64,000 nt of DNA, taken from contig JAZAYU010000205.1 of assembly GCA_038501625.1 (NCBI GenBank), forward strand, positions 124,001-188,000. The letters are read 5' to 3'. Below, piece after piece: positions 46,758-57,570 of the stretch. Source of the DNA: Corbicula japonica. Lineage: Eukaryota > Mollusca > Bivalvia > Venerida > Cyrenidae. Every line of letters begins with the position of its first letter. Position 1 is the stretch's first letter. Under the pieces are notes generated by a model, which saw nothing but the letters and a program-made list of their open reading frames with translations, was not told the DNA's origin and ran no database searches. The position numbers and the translations under genes were made by a program.

Positions 46758-47305
46758 TGTATTTTCACTTTTATCATAAACATATCCAATCATCTAATCG
46801 ACAGATTTATTTGAACCGTGTCTTAAAGTAAACATGTGACATCTGCCAATTAATAGATGGTCGATGAATGTAAACAAATAGAAAGTCCGCTTGAATTAAA
46901 TCTGGATCTAAAGGAAGAATAAAAATAGAAATATTACCAATGATTTAAATTTAGTTGTTTAAAAATAACAACGTATAGTTGTTTACATGGAACACGCTTA
47001 AATATAGATGTTTTCAGGAAACACGTTTTCCCAATATGTTTTAAATTGAAAAACTTTGCAAACAAGCTCAGCAAAAATATCTACATGTAGTTGTATGACT
47101 AACCACATTTGCAAATACCTTTTGTCAATAAAATAAAAATATAAAAAGACTATTATTAATGTACGTTTTAAACTGAACGAGACATTTTTCGTATGCCCGA
47201 TGCAAAACAATTGAACGTGTAATCAAGCATATGCATCGGTGCTATTAAAATCTGATGTTTCATTGGCTTGGTTTGTCTCCTCATATAAGTGCAAGCATAC
47301 GTGTA
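46758..47305. other. Non-coding stretch
   Basis: No supported feature. Confidence 0.5.
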
Positions 47306-47307
47306 TA

Positions 47308-48268
47308 CAGTAAAACCCCTAATTACGGACACTCAGTATTACGGACACCCCGGTATTACGGACGATTTTTTAAAGAACGGATATTTTCTCTTCTTTGTAT
47401 ATGTAGTAATGACTCACTAATACGGACAACCCGCTATTCCGGTATTACGGACAACGGACACAGTACGAAATTAATTTTAATGCACATTTTAGACCCGCTA
47501 TTACGGACAATCGAATCTGGTAACGTTCCACGTTTTGACTGTTTCACGACATCAGTTTACGACATCAGTTTGCGACATCGGTTTGCGACATACGACCGAT
47601 TAGACTCATTTACAGTAAATGGTAAAGTTGCAAATTGCAATCTAAACAGACCTGTCAAACTGTGATTTACACAATTGACTGGGGTACCTAATCGAGGTAA
47701 GTGGTAATGTCAATTAGCAGTTTAAGATGTTTGTATCTTTTAGTTTATTGGGCAATAATTGGCAGGTTTTGGCAATGAAAAGATTCGCTACTGATCGATT
47801 TGATTGGATGTTTTTGTTTGTAAATCTATGATAATACATGTATTATGATTTGCATTAAAAAACTCACCAGTGTTTATTTACTGTTTGCACTGTAGAGCAT
47901 GTCGAGGGGTCAGTGCAAGACTATTGTAACTTCTTCTTTATTTCGATGAAGTTACAATAGTCTTGCACTGACCCCTCGATGTATAAAATGAGCATAAGTA
48001 CATGTAATTTATAACTGTTTTGCATTTGTAAAACATGTGTAAAATTAAAATTAGTAAATTTACCTATTTTGTCTCATTTATAATATTAAACTAGATATAA
48101 ATGCCAATTAACACATATTAGGCTGTCTAATCAACGATAGATTAATTATGTCGAACCGAAGATGTACCGGACAGTGGCCGGTGGTTCAACCCCACAATTA
48201 AGGACACCCCGCTATTAAGGACACTTTCTCTCAGTACCTTAGGTGTCCGTAATAGAGGGGTTTCACTG
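47308..48268. mobile_element. pogo/Tigger-like non-autonomous DNA transposon (961 bp)
   Basis: The left terminus CAGTAAAACCCCTAATTACG and the right terminus, read inward, CAGTGAAACCCCTCTATTAC form a terminal inverted repeat with ACGGACAC continuing in both. Flanking TA on both sides (47306-47307 and 48269-48270) is the target duplication expected for Tc1/mariner/pogo elements. ATTACGGACA-type words repeat subterminally. No transposase ORF is present. A 32-bp-arm hairpin lies inside. The stop codon of the lectin gene is 134 bp beyond the right end. Confidence 0.85.
47902..47979. repeat. Perfect 32-bp hairpin inside the pogo-like element
   Basis: The left arm 47902-47933 (TCGAGGGGTCAGTGCAAGAC...) and right arm 47948-47979 are exact reverse complements with a 14-base loop. 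Confidence 0.9.
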
Positions 48269-48401
48269 TATGTGTTTTTCAGTAAAATATTGTACATTGT
48301 AAGATTGCTTTTGAATGCATTTACTAATAAGTCATTTAAAACACAACGTTTTCAATCAACGTTCACATTATTTTCATCACGTTATATGACACAGCTTTAT
48401 A

Positions 48402-51400
48402 TTATTGACTCTGTTTTTCGCATATTGTAAAGATGGTCCAGTGGGATTGACCACATGCAATATCGTACCATTCGCGATTTATGTCGTAATACGAGCAACA
48501 GTTTTCTCCTCTTCCGTAATTCGGTTCGCTAGGACTCCAGTCCGTGAACGACACCTGTATGTCTGTACCATACCATTTCCATACATCTTCAGTTTCCTCG
48601 TCGGTCATCCCAATCCACCAAAAGGCGCCTGATACTAAATATAGTATAATCAAAACGTAAGCTGTTTTACTTATATATGCAAATAAATCAAGTCGTGTAT
48701 GGGCAGCTGTTGTGTTGTACTTAACAGGATCGACACTATCCCGCACTCGTAAGACAAAATGGCGCATATCATATTATAAAGGTTTATTCTGTAAACTTAA
48801 GGCCCTGTCACACCGGCCGAGCGTTGCTGGAGCGTCCCTGGAGCGGTGAAAAAAATTCATCACCGCTCGTAACCGTTCACAACCGTTAAACAAAAGTTGG
48901 CCTCCGTTAAAGCAACGCCGTATACGCTCGGCCATCGCTGATGTCTCTCGAAGGGCCCTCCAACCGCTCCGAAAGTTTTGAGCTGCACAAAATATTGCGA
49001 GCGGTGCGAAGGGAAAAAAAATCCGCCCAGGCAAAGTTCACCACCGCTCCACCAACGCCCAAGCAAAGTTTGGCACTGCTAGACACAAGTTCGTGGACGC
49101 TTGGGTACGCTAGGCCAACGCCGAGTTTTTTTAACGCTTCACCACCGCTGCTTCGCCAGCGTTGCCCGGGCGGCGATTAAACGTTGCAAAAACGTTGGTG
49201 CAGCGCTTATAAGCGTTTTACGAGCGGACACGGGGTTGTTGGAACTGTGTCGGGCGCATGCGCAGAAAGCCGCTGTACCAAACGCTCGCGTAACCGCTAT
49301 ACCAACGCTTGCTATCGCTAAACCAACGCTAAAGCAACGCCGGCTTTAACGGTGCACCGCTAAACCAACGCCCGTGTTTTCGATCTTTTTTTCCATTTTG
49401 TGAGCGGTGACGAGCATTTGGTCCACCTTCCTACCGTTCAAGGAACGCTCCAGCAACGTTTGGGCGGTGTGACCGGGCCTTTATGTTTGACGGGGGTGAA
49501 CGGTTACAAGCGGTGATGAATTTTTTCCACCGCTCCAGGGACGCTCCAGCAACGTTCGGGCGGTGTGACCGGAACTTAATCAAGGTTATAACATTTTCTG
49601 AAGGACTGACTTAAGCTGTCCGAAGACATCTTTTACCGCGACATGTCATATAACTAAATGGATTAAATCCAACAACAGCGATGTCTACGACTACAATACG
49701 CTAGACACATGGTAAACTTTATCTAGTTTATAATCCGATCGGATCACTGAATGTTTAAATGATAAAAATAACTTTGAAAAAAAAAACACCTGAAGTCTGT
49801 AGGCCGTGATAAGATTTTTATTGCCACTTGTTACATTGAATACCTATTTTAGTTACATGTTTAAGTCAAGGCCGGAATCCTTGTTTAATGGCGTAAGAAC
49901 TATTCGATTTTATCTAAAAAACAACTTATTAATGCAAAAACGTTCGTAAACCAATAATTCCCTTAAATTTGGTAGAAGACAATTATTTTTATAAGAAACG
50001 TTATTTAAAACAAAGGTTTTATTATAGAAGCAAGAATTAGGTAAAAGGTCAAGTGGTTACCGTAATGTTATCCGTCATCCTGGGTAACGATTTGAGAGTG
50101 CGTCAAATTAAACAAGAACATCATAATTATTTGGGGTGCGTCACGGAATTGTTACCTTCGGACAGATGACGTCAAATGTTTAAATAACGTAATTAAGTTA
50201 TGCAGTTGACATTCCCTTTTTAACGTAACATTGTTTTCTTATTCACAATTTGTAACAAATTTTCGTTTCCAATTAATTATGAAAAATACTACATAATTCT
50301 AAGTTCTTTCCAATTATTATTATTATAACAACCATAATGTCAAAAACTGACCGAAGAGACCTTTTCCCGTGTCGTGCCCCACGAGATAACACAATTTACC
50401 TGGGAACAACTGAAGCTGACTTTTTAAAAAGTTGTTCTCCTCTTGACTTTCGACAAACACGACATGAGCGTCGAACTGCTGGCAGGTTGACTAAACAAAA
50501 TTGAGTTTATATGTTGATTATTATTTTAAATTTCGAAATCTCAGTGAACTGATACAAGTGTCTATGCTTGAGATTTAAGACTGGTCGCTACTCTCAGTTT
50601 TATAATCATAACAATGTAACCCTAGTTGACAGTACTGCTTGCTCGTTCGAAACAGAAGACAAACTTGCCACGCGGCCTCAAAGAACTACATTAACTAAAA
50701 CTTTTCAGTTTTGTGTCATTATACAATCTGGTTGGTTAAAGAATTTGTTTATATTTCCTCTGATGAATAACAGATCAAAAAGTAAAGATTAAAGTACAAA
50801 ATACTAAATTTAACAGGAAACTGACTTGAATACTTTATCCTTCTGAGTTGTATTTTAAGTTATTTTCGAAACTTACACCCTTGCAATGCAATTGAAATCC
50901 CTGTTGCTGTTGTCATGAAATCATTAAACCGCTTAACTATTGGTGGTGAACATGCTGCATGATCAATTATTTTATCCTAGTTATATTAACCAAGTCAATT
51001 TTGGTTATCTCTGTTACACGAGGGTGGCAGGGGTTTAAGAGTTTATGAAGGTTTATGGGCAAATCTTTTCTTAAAAGAACCTAGATGCTCGATTTGTTTC
51101 TTTTATCCCTGTCATCGTGTTCTTGCTGATTTAACTCCAGGTGCTCCGGTCTCGTTAAGATCATTGAGTACCCGCCCTTTGGCTTTGCAATGCTATAAGC
51201 TTCTTATGTTTTATATGTCTGTGTGCTTTTGCATGCAACATTGTTGAGCCGATGGGTGGGTTAGAGTTATTTCACCATGACAACTTGTATTTGTTTTGTG
51301 ATACGAGAACCTGTTGGGGCAAGTGTGAGGTTGGTGCACCCTAGAACCTGGTTTAAACCCCCAGTGGCTAATTGTTTTGCCACTGACCGTTCCAAGGCGT

Positions 51401-54400
51401 TATCCCCAAAGGTTATCTTCTTCGTTAATTGTTTGTGGCGTCCTATTTGAATAGACATACTTATATAAAACATGTTCTCTCCCTCTCTTGTCCTCTCTTC
51501 TTTTTGCTGCGTGGGGAGGCTGTGTTTTTGAGTGTGGCGATTCCTGATATGCATATATGTAATATTGATTTTTTTTCTGCCGAACATCAAGATGACATAA
51601 CTACAGACTTTAAAAACTTACATCTCGAGGTACCTTCAATATAGATAATAACCATTTTTCCAGTAACTGGTTAATAAAATTTATCCTGATGAATTACAGC
51701 CTAATAAAGCAACCACTTCAGAAAATCAAGCAAACTTCCTTGATCTAAATCTTTCCACTGAACATGATTATGTTACTACTTAAATATATAATGAAAGGGA
51801 TTATTTTAATTTCAGTATAATAGTAAACTCCGGTTTTTAGACGGCGATGTTCCTCATGCAACGGGATTTATAATTCACAACTTTTCTAGAGCTTTTAGTG
51901 ATGATAATGATTTCAATGAACGTAATCTTTGCATAGTATTACTAGCAAAAACTATAAAACAAGGTTATCGTTATCACAAATAAAGGAAACCTTTTGCAAG
52001 TTCTATCGCCGATACCTGATATAAAAAAGTGAAATACGCACATCAGGTGTGGCCACATTCCGAAGACACACCATAATAAAATTCACAAACAAAAGGTGAG
52101 GTTTAAAAGCAAGGTATTTCAAAGCCCGATTTTATGGAGATTTATTATATAAAATTAAAAAAAAATAAATGGGAATGTTAATTTCCTTACGTTATTCGTA
52201 AAACTCGTCTGCAAATTCATATTCAGCGCTCTGCATGCCTGGTGATTAACCTTACTTAACTTCTACAGTTGATCGTTATGCTTACCTCTTTGGTTGCATG
52301 TCGATGGCAGGTATTAAAGAGTTTATAGGGTTATATTAAAACCTAAAAGGTCGATCTTTCTCCTTTATCCCTGTCATCGAGTTCTCGCGGATTTGACTCC
52401 AGGTGCTATGGTCTCGGTAAGAACATTGAGTACTCGTTTGCTTTACAATGCTATTATTTTCTTATATTAAATGTTTGTGTGCTTATGCATGCAAGGTTTT
52501 CGAGTGGATGGGTGTGTTTGAGTGTTTTCAACAAGACAACTTGTTAGTTCATATGCGAACCTATCAGAACAAGTGAAAAGTTGATGCACTTTAATTGTGG
52601 TGTCATATTGTAAATTGATTCTCTTAAAAATTCGTGCTCTCTTTTCCTATCTACTTTTTGGCTGCGTGGAGAGGCTGTTTTTTCTGGTTTTAGTAAATCC
52701 TGATATGCATTTTTCATAACATATATATGGTTTAGCATGGGCTTTCTATATCTCGTCATTTGTTATAAGTCTATACAATTTAGTTTTAAAAAAATAAACC
52801 AAGGCAACAAATGAACAAACAACGGAAAAATACCACTGCTTCTTGGAAAGTCGTCTTTCTTTGATTCCAAAACAGGTAACACGATTCCTTGAACTGGACC
52901 CATCCAACGGCGCATCTCTTCGGTTTTTCTATTTACATATATAAAATATATATTTAAAAAATGAAACAATATATAAAAGTAATGTTTGAATCTCTAAAAT
53001 TAGAGACAAATATTTCGATGATAGTATTTGCCCTCAGTTTATTGTTTCTGTTTTTAATCTTTTAAACGATATACTTAGATACTTCTTGTTTCCTTTTATA
53101 ACTTGTCGGCGAAAAAGCAAATGCATGGATGTAACAAATAGTACTTAGTCCCAGCTGTTTACATCATCGTCACTAGACACTAAATATCTTAATGGTCATC
53201 TTACATTAAATATTTTCATCGTCATCTGACATTTAATATTTTATTGTCATCTCACTTTACATAATTTTTATCTGACAAAAGTTGTTTTGATGACAAATTG
53301 ATGTTTTAGCTTAATGATTGTGAACTAAACATCAAAAATCTTTTTATTTTATAAATTTTAGTGCAGATGCATGTACAAAACCAATAAATTATCAAAATAT
53401 AGATGTTTATGTGAAAATATACCAACTTTTTCAGTTTTAAAGTAGTTTGAGGAAACCTGTTAGTGCCAAAAACTGATATATTTTTCACTGTTACTGTTAC
53501 ACGTGGGGCATATTTAATAAAATGTAGTATAAAGACATGGTATTCAAATTGCTTTTATGGATTTTGTGGTTACATATAGATGATAAATTTGCAAGAAATT
53601 TTACATAAATGATAATAAATTTAAGTCTTATGTTTTAAGTTGAACATATGTTACACAAACATTATATAACAATGGTGTTTTGCTATGTCTATATTGGAAC
53701 AGAATGTACATAACAATTCAAACTATTCTAAACATAATAAAACATATGTTTTGTAAAAAATAGTTATTATTAAAGCATCAGAAATTGTTACAATTGGGAC
53801 ACATTCATTTTACCATTAAAATGAAACATGTTACTTATTAATAATTTTAAACAACTTCAACAACAAGCTTGAATATGAACATAACATTAACTTTAATGAA
53901 AACTCATTTGTAGTCTGTTAGATCCATTCACAGGTCTATTTATAAGATAGCATGTACTTGTATGGTCTGTTTCATTCAAACAAACTGGCGCAAAACTCTT
54001 CTGTGTTTTTCTGGCCCTGCTAAAGACAGGTGTGCAAAATGTGATGCAATTGCAACAACAAGTTGCTCAATACACTACTGGGATCTTTAGTCTAAATATG
54101 GTGCTTGTTTAATTTCAACGCTTGTCAGTTCTATACCCCACGACAATTATTAAAGAATGTGTGCGGTATATTGTTTTATAACGTTTGCTTAAGCCATATA
54201 AATAAATAAAACAAATATTAGTTATTAAAAATTTAGGGTACCCCTTACAGTTTCCCACCAGACCACCTAAAAGTTTAGTTGGAATTTTGAAAGAAATATT
54301 TCAAAAAGTAAAATATTTAAAGTATAATAAAAATAGGTTTAAGAGAGAAAGGACGGACAGTGAATAGATGCCTGAATATCATAAATAACCATTCACCCTC

Positions 54401-57307
54401 CGAAAATAAACCTAATTAGTTTCTTGGTTAAAAAAAGAACAATTAAGTTTGTGTGTGTTTTTGAAAGTTACCAAGAACCTTGATGTGACCCGTTCCCCAT
54501 TACCATTTAACACTTCTTATCAAAGCATCTGTCATACAATATTGTTTACCTTTTGCTATAGCCTTTTCAACCTTTATTAAGAAATAAAACAAAACAAAAA
54601 ATACAAAATGGGCGTTACCCCTGATCCTAAAATGCTGTGTGCTTTGAAAGACAAAAAAACTACACATATTTTTTAAGTGAGGAGGTAGCGGTTGTGGATA
54701 GGTTCAGGCATCACTTCCTTCTTTTTCATATAATGCCATATTCATATATATGCCGCAATAATATTTTTTTTTAATTCAAAAGTTGTGTTTTGGTGCTACT
54801 GACTTTGTTGTAAACTTTCAACTAGGTTGTGCTATTCTACTAATTGTGACAGTTTATGTATGTAAATGTTTCTGTCTTTAGTTCCTGAGAAAATAAATCA
54901 ATTTTCTTCATGTTATGTTTAAATAATATTTTTGTGTGCCGAGTGTAACATTTTAAAATAATACATTTAAAGGTAATATGATTTAGATAAAACTTCAAAA
55001 ATTTAAATAAATTTCGCCCTACCTTCAATTTGAAAACTGTTTGAAATGGATTCAATTTAAATTATTGCTTCTTAGTTATCCTCAACACATTGACAGATAC
55101 GACTTGTTCTATCTGAATGATGTTGTTTTCTAGTAGCTGAATTGATTTTACAAACAAGTACATGTTCCATTCACTGTATGAATACAATTCGTGCTTGTAA
55201 CAAACCTGTAAATGAAAAGAGCTCAAGACATTTATTATGGAAGTTACATTGTCTGATTTAAACAACTTGAAGGTAAAATGGGTGTTACACTCGGTACAAC
55301 ACATTCGACCTTGTAGACAAAAATAGCTGTACTACATAACAATTTTTGTTTCTGTTGTAATACTGATAACCTATGAGTCTGAAAAATGCAAGAAAATCAA
55401 ATTGTTTGCAAATTGTTTGCAATGAACATGATGAATGTGTTAAACATTCAAATGAAAAGACCCAATGTTACACTCGAGACATTTCCGATCAGCTTTAGTT
55501 ATATAGGGATATCCTTTTAAATGATAAGTTTTACTAAAATCATGTTTTATGATATGAAGTAGACACATGCATAATTTATCTAATTATAAAAATTCATTTA
55601 CTGTTTAAGAATCTGTTTACGTATAGCACCAGCTTTAATTAAACTTTCCTTTTTTTTTAAAGTCATTTTTAGTATAGGTGGGCTTTAAAATGGCATGAAA
55701 TTATGACTTAAGATTATAATATTTGTACAAAATACTCTGAATATTCAAGTAACAGTTTAATATTTCAATGGAAGATCAACATGAACTACTATAACCAAAT
55801 TTGCACGAAACATTCAACAAGAAAGAAAACGTTGAAAAATAAATGTCACGCTAAAAATGCTCGGGACAATTTTGACCAGGTTTTAGCTATAACAACAATA
55901 CACTCAAGTTGAAATTTTGCAATAAATTTCGCAACACGAAAACACAACTTTTGAATGTAAAATTTCATTCTTGTGTCTTATAGCTTTCACATTATGTGAA
56001 AAAATAAGGAATGTCTTTGTCTTTTCGAACCCCACCAAAATGTGAAAATATTGCAGGCTCGGGTTGATTAAGCACACATGGACAGTGAGAGAAATTCATA
56101 TTACTGCCGACGCCGCCTAGCTATTGGTTGAGCGCAACTGGATATTTACACAATTAAACAGTACCAATTATCAACGAATCCATCCGAAACAAGTGTTCAT
56201 ATGACGTTTACCCATTGGTGTGCTATATTCAGATTAATTTATAATCACTGAATGGTATGCGGCGCATAGTGCCCGCTGGCAGGCAAATACACGTATAAGA
56301 ATGGGTTTTGAAGGGGCGTTTGGAATATAAGCGTATCATAGAAAACGCTAAAGGCAAAAATTAATAAGCAAATTGTATATCCGTGGAGTGACTGGACACT
56401 ATCTTAAACTATACTGGCTGGGTTAATTGAACAACACATATAAAAAGGCTGAATTATCCAAACAAAAGTAACTGTTGTTTTTGGAGTACTGTCACATGTA
56501 ACAGACACGTGAATCGTGCTAAAAGACCTTTAAACGACGTAACTGATAACATCACTTCATCTAAATGCAGTAATTCATCAATGTACCTTGAATAAGCGAT
56601 TACAAATCCTAAAAAATCAAATTTTAATATTATTACCTAGAATTTGCTTAATCATCTCTATGCTCGTTTGGATGGAACCCAATGTCAAATTCAATTGATC
56701 AATGCGTATAGTCGTTTCCTCCAGCTGCTTGCTGATTGTCTTGACGGCGTCATTAACTGTTACATGCAGATTCCCAATTTGATCTGAAGTTTCTGCACTA
56801 ACCATATTTTGCATAACCTATTAAGTATAGCAATAATCTACATAAGGTAATTATTTACGCTATATCACATTACGTAAATGTGTTTAAAAGAAAAAAGAAA
56901 TATAGAAATTCTCAATACTCATATCATAATAAATTGTTAATTTAAATGTTATAAACACTGAATAATTATAACATTTTATCATGATAACACGAGGGACGTT
57001 AGTAAAAATGTCATCGTTCCTTACTTAAAACGCTGCTTAATTTGCATTTCTATAATTGTACTGAGTTTGATTAAGTTTTTTTCCATGCAACCAAAATAAA
57101 CTTTCATTTAATAGATCATCTCATTTATACATAACGATCAAAAGAGTAAAACAGCGCAACAAAACTGACACACATAGAAATTGAAAACAATATTTAATCT
57201 TAAAGTAAATTAATTACCAAAAGTGATGCTATGTCTCTTTGGTTGCAGTTACAAATCTGTGCATCCATCTCTACTGACAAAAACAGCAGAATAACTAGCA
57301 CATGCAT
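48402..57307 (-). CDS. Secreted C-type lectin domain protein (five exons)
   Basis: Minus-strand exons 57307-57218, 56817-56637, 52928-52834, 50490-50400, 48628-48402; all GT-AG; phases 0,1,0,1; total 684 nt, 227 aa, no disruption. Exon 1 encodes signal peptide MHVLVILLFLSVEMDAQ. Exon 2 encodes a heptad-like helix (KTISKQLEETTIRIDQLNLT), a probable oligomerising coiled coil. Exons 3-5 encode one C-type lectin domain: CAVGWVQFKESCYLFW, then CQQFDAHVVFVESQEENNF, then WWIGMTD, an EPN sugar-specificity motif (SPSEPNYG), WYDIAC and ICEKQ. EPN usually means mannose-type Ca2+-dependent binding; WYD replaces the usual WND, so calcium site 2 may be altered. Likely an extracellular pattern-recognition lectin (inference). 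Introns 3 and 4 contain element R copies and a MITE; a 39-bp array begins 264 bp upstream of the start codon. Confidence 0.9.
48797..49580. mobile_element. GC-rich MITE with long terminal inverted repeats and two right ends
   Basis: The left end TTAAGGCCCTGTCACACCGG...GCGTTGCTGGAGCGTCCCTG is inverted at 49500-49580 (GGGACGCTCCAGCAACGTTC GGGCGGTGTGACCGGAACTTAA), about 80 bp per arm. A second right-type terminus (AGCAACGTTTGGGCGGTGTG ACCGGGCCTTTA) lies at 49450-49483. The interior is full of short AACCAACGC/CACCGCT words. GC content contrasts with the AT-rich intron. A TTA/TAA-like target suggests a PIF/Harbinger-type element but the superfamily is not proven. It lies in intron 4 of the lectin gene. 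Confidence 0.75.
49585..50395. other. Intron 4 sequence with dispersed TGTCCGAAG motif
   Basis: Part of the lectin gene intron. TGTCCGAAGACATCTTTTAC-type sequence at 49618, an inverted TTACCTTCGGACA at 50153, and CTGACCGAAGAGACCTTTTC at 50346 look like ends of one DNA transposon family also seen at 12.3, 27.5 and 28.6 kb. Confidence 0.5.
51017..51572 (+). mobile_element. Element R, 3' untranslated copy in lectin intron 3
   Basis: Begins at GAGGGTGGCAGGGGTTTAAG, equivalent to the stop region of the RT ORF, and runs through the 3' untranslated part to GCTGCGTGGGGAGGCTGTGT, GATATGCATATATGTA and a T8 run. The next element R copy begins immediately after. Confidence 0.8.
51573..52712 (+). mobile_element. 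Element R, ~1.1 kb copy in tandem with the previous one
   Basis: Begins within the RT core (EHQDDITTDF, equivalent to the region before YLDD at 17.7 kb). Continues with ENQANFLDLNLST and a degenerate RT C-terminus, then the 3' untranslated region to GCTGCGTGGAGAGGCTG and GATATGCATTTTTCA. More diverged than the copy at 51017. It is interrupted at about 52022-52080 by a minus-strand fragment of the element's own 3' end. It stops 120 bp before lectin exon 3. Confidence 0.75.
52022..52080 (-). mobile_element. Nested element R 3'-end micro-insertion
   Basis: ATAAAAAAGTGAAATACGCA CATCAGGTGTGGCCACATTC resembles the reverse complement of the element R terminus and lies inside another element R copy, between sequence equivalent to CCGATATCC and GTTTAAAATC at 13.4 kb. 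Confidence 0.6.
52935..56630. other. Lectin gene intron 2, no further feature seen
   Basis: About 3.7 kb of AT-rich intronic sequence between lectin exons 2 and 3. No repeat boundary or nested gene could be supported. Confidence 0.5.
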
Positions 57308-57570
57308 GTTAATCCAAGGAGATTCTGATGAATTATTGTTTATTGTTTAAAAGAAGTAACCAAAGATGCACGATTTAAGTATAGACTAACTAAGCGTCTC
57401 TTGTGTGCAAATATTAAATTGTTTGCGCACATTTCATTTAACTTTACCTTGCGTGTTTTTTCTGTTCCTGGTTGTCAGGTTTTGCTTTCAAATTCGCGTT
57501 GTATTAATTTCCTGATTAACATTAAAATAAGAATGTGTGAAGCTAGCGCGTAGCTCATAGATCATGGATC

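Noticed and set aside
48774..49349. ORFs in the GC-rich block at 48.8-49.4 kb
   Set aside because: They arise from the low-stop, GC-rich interior of a MITE.
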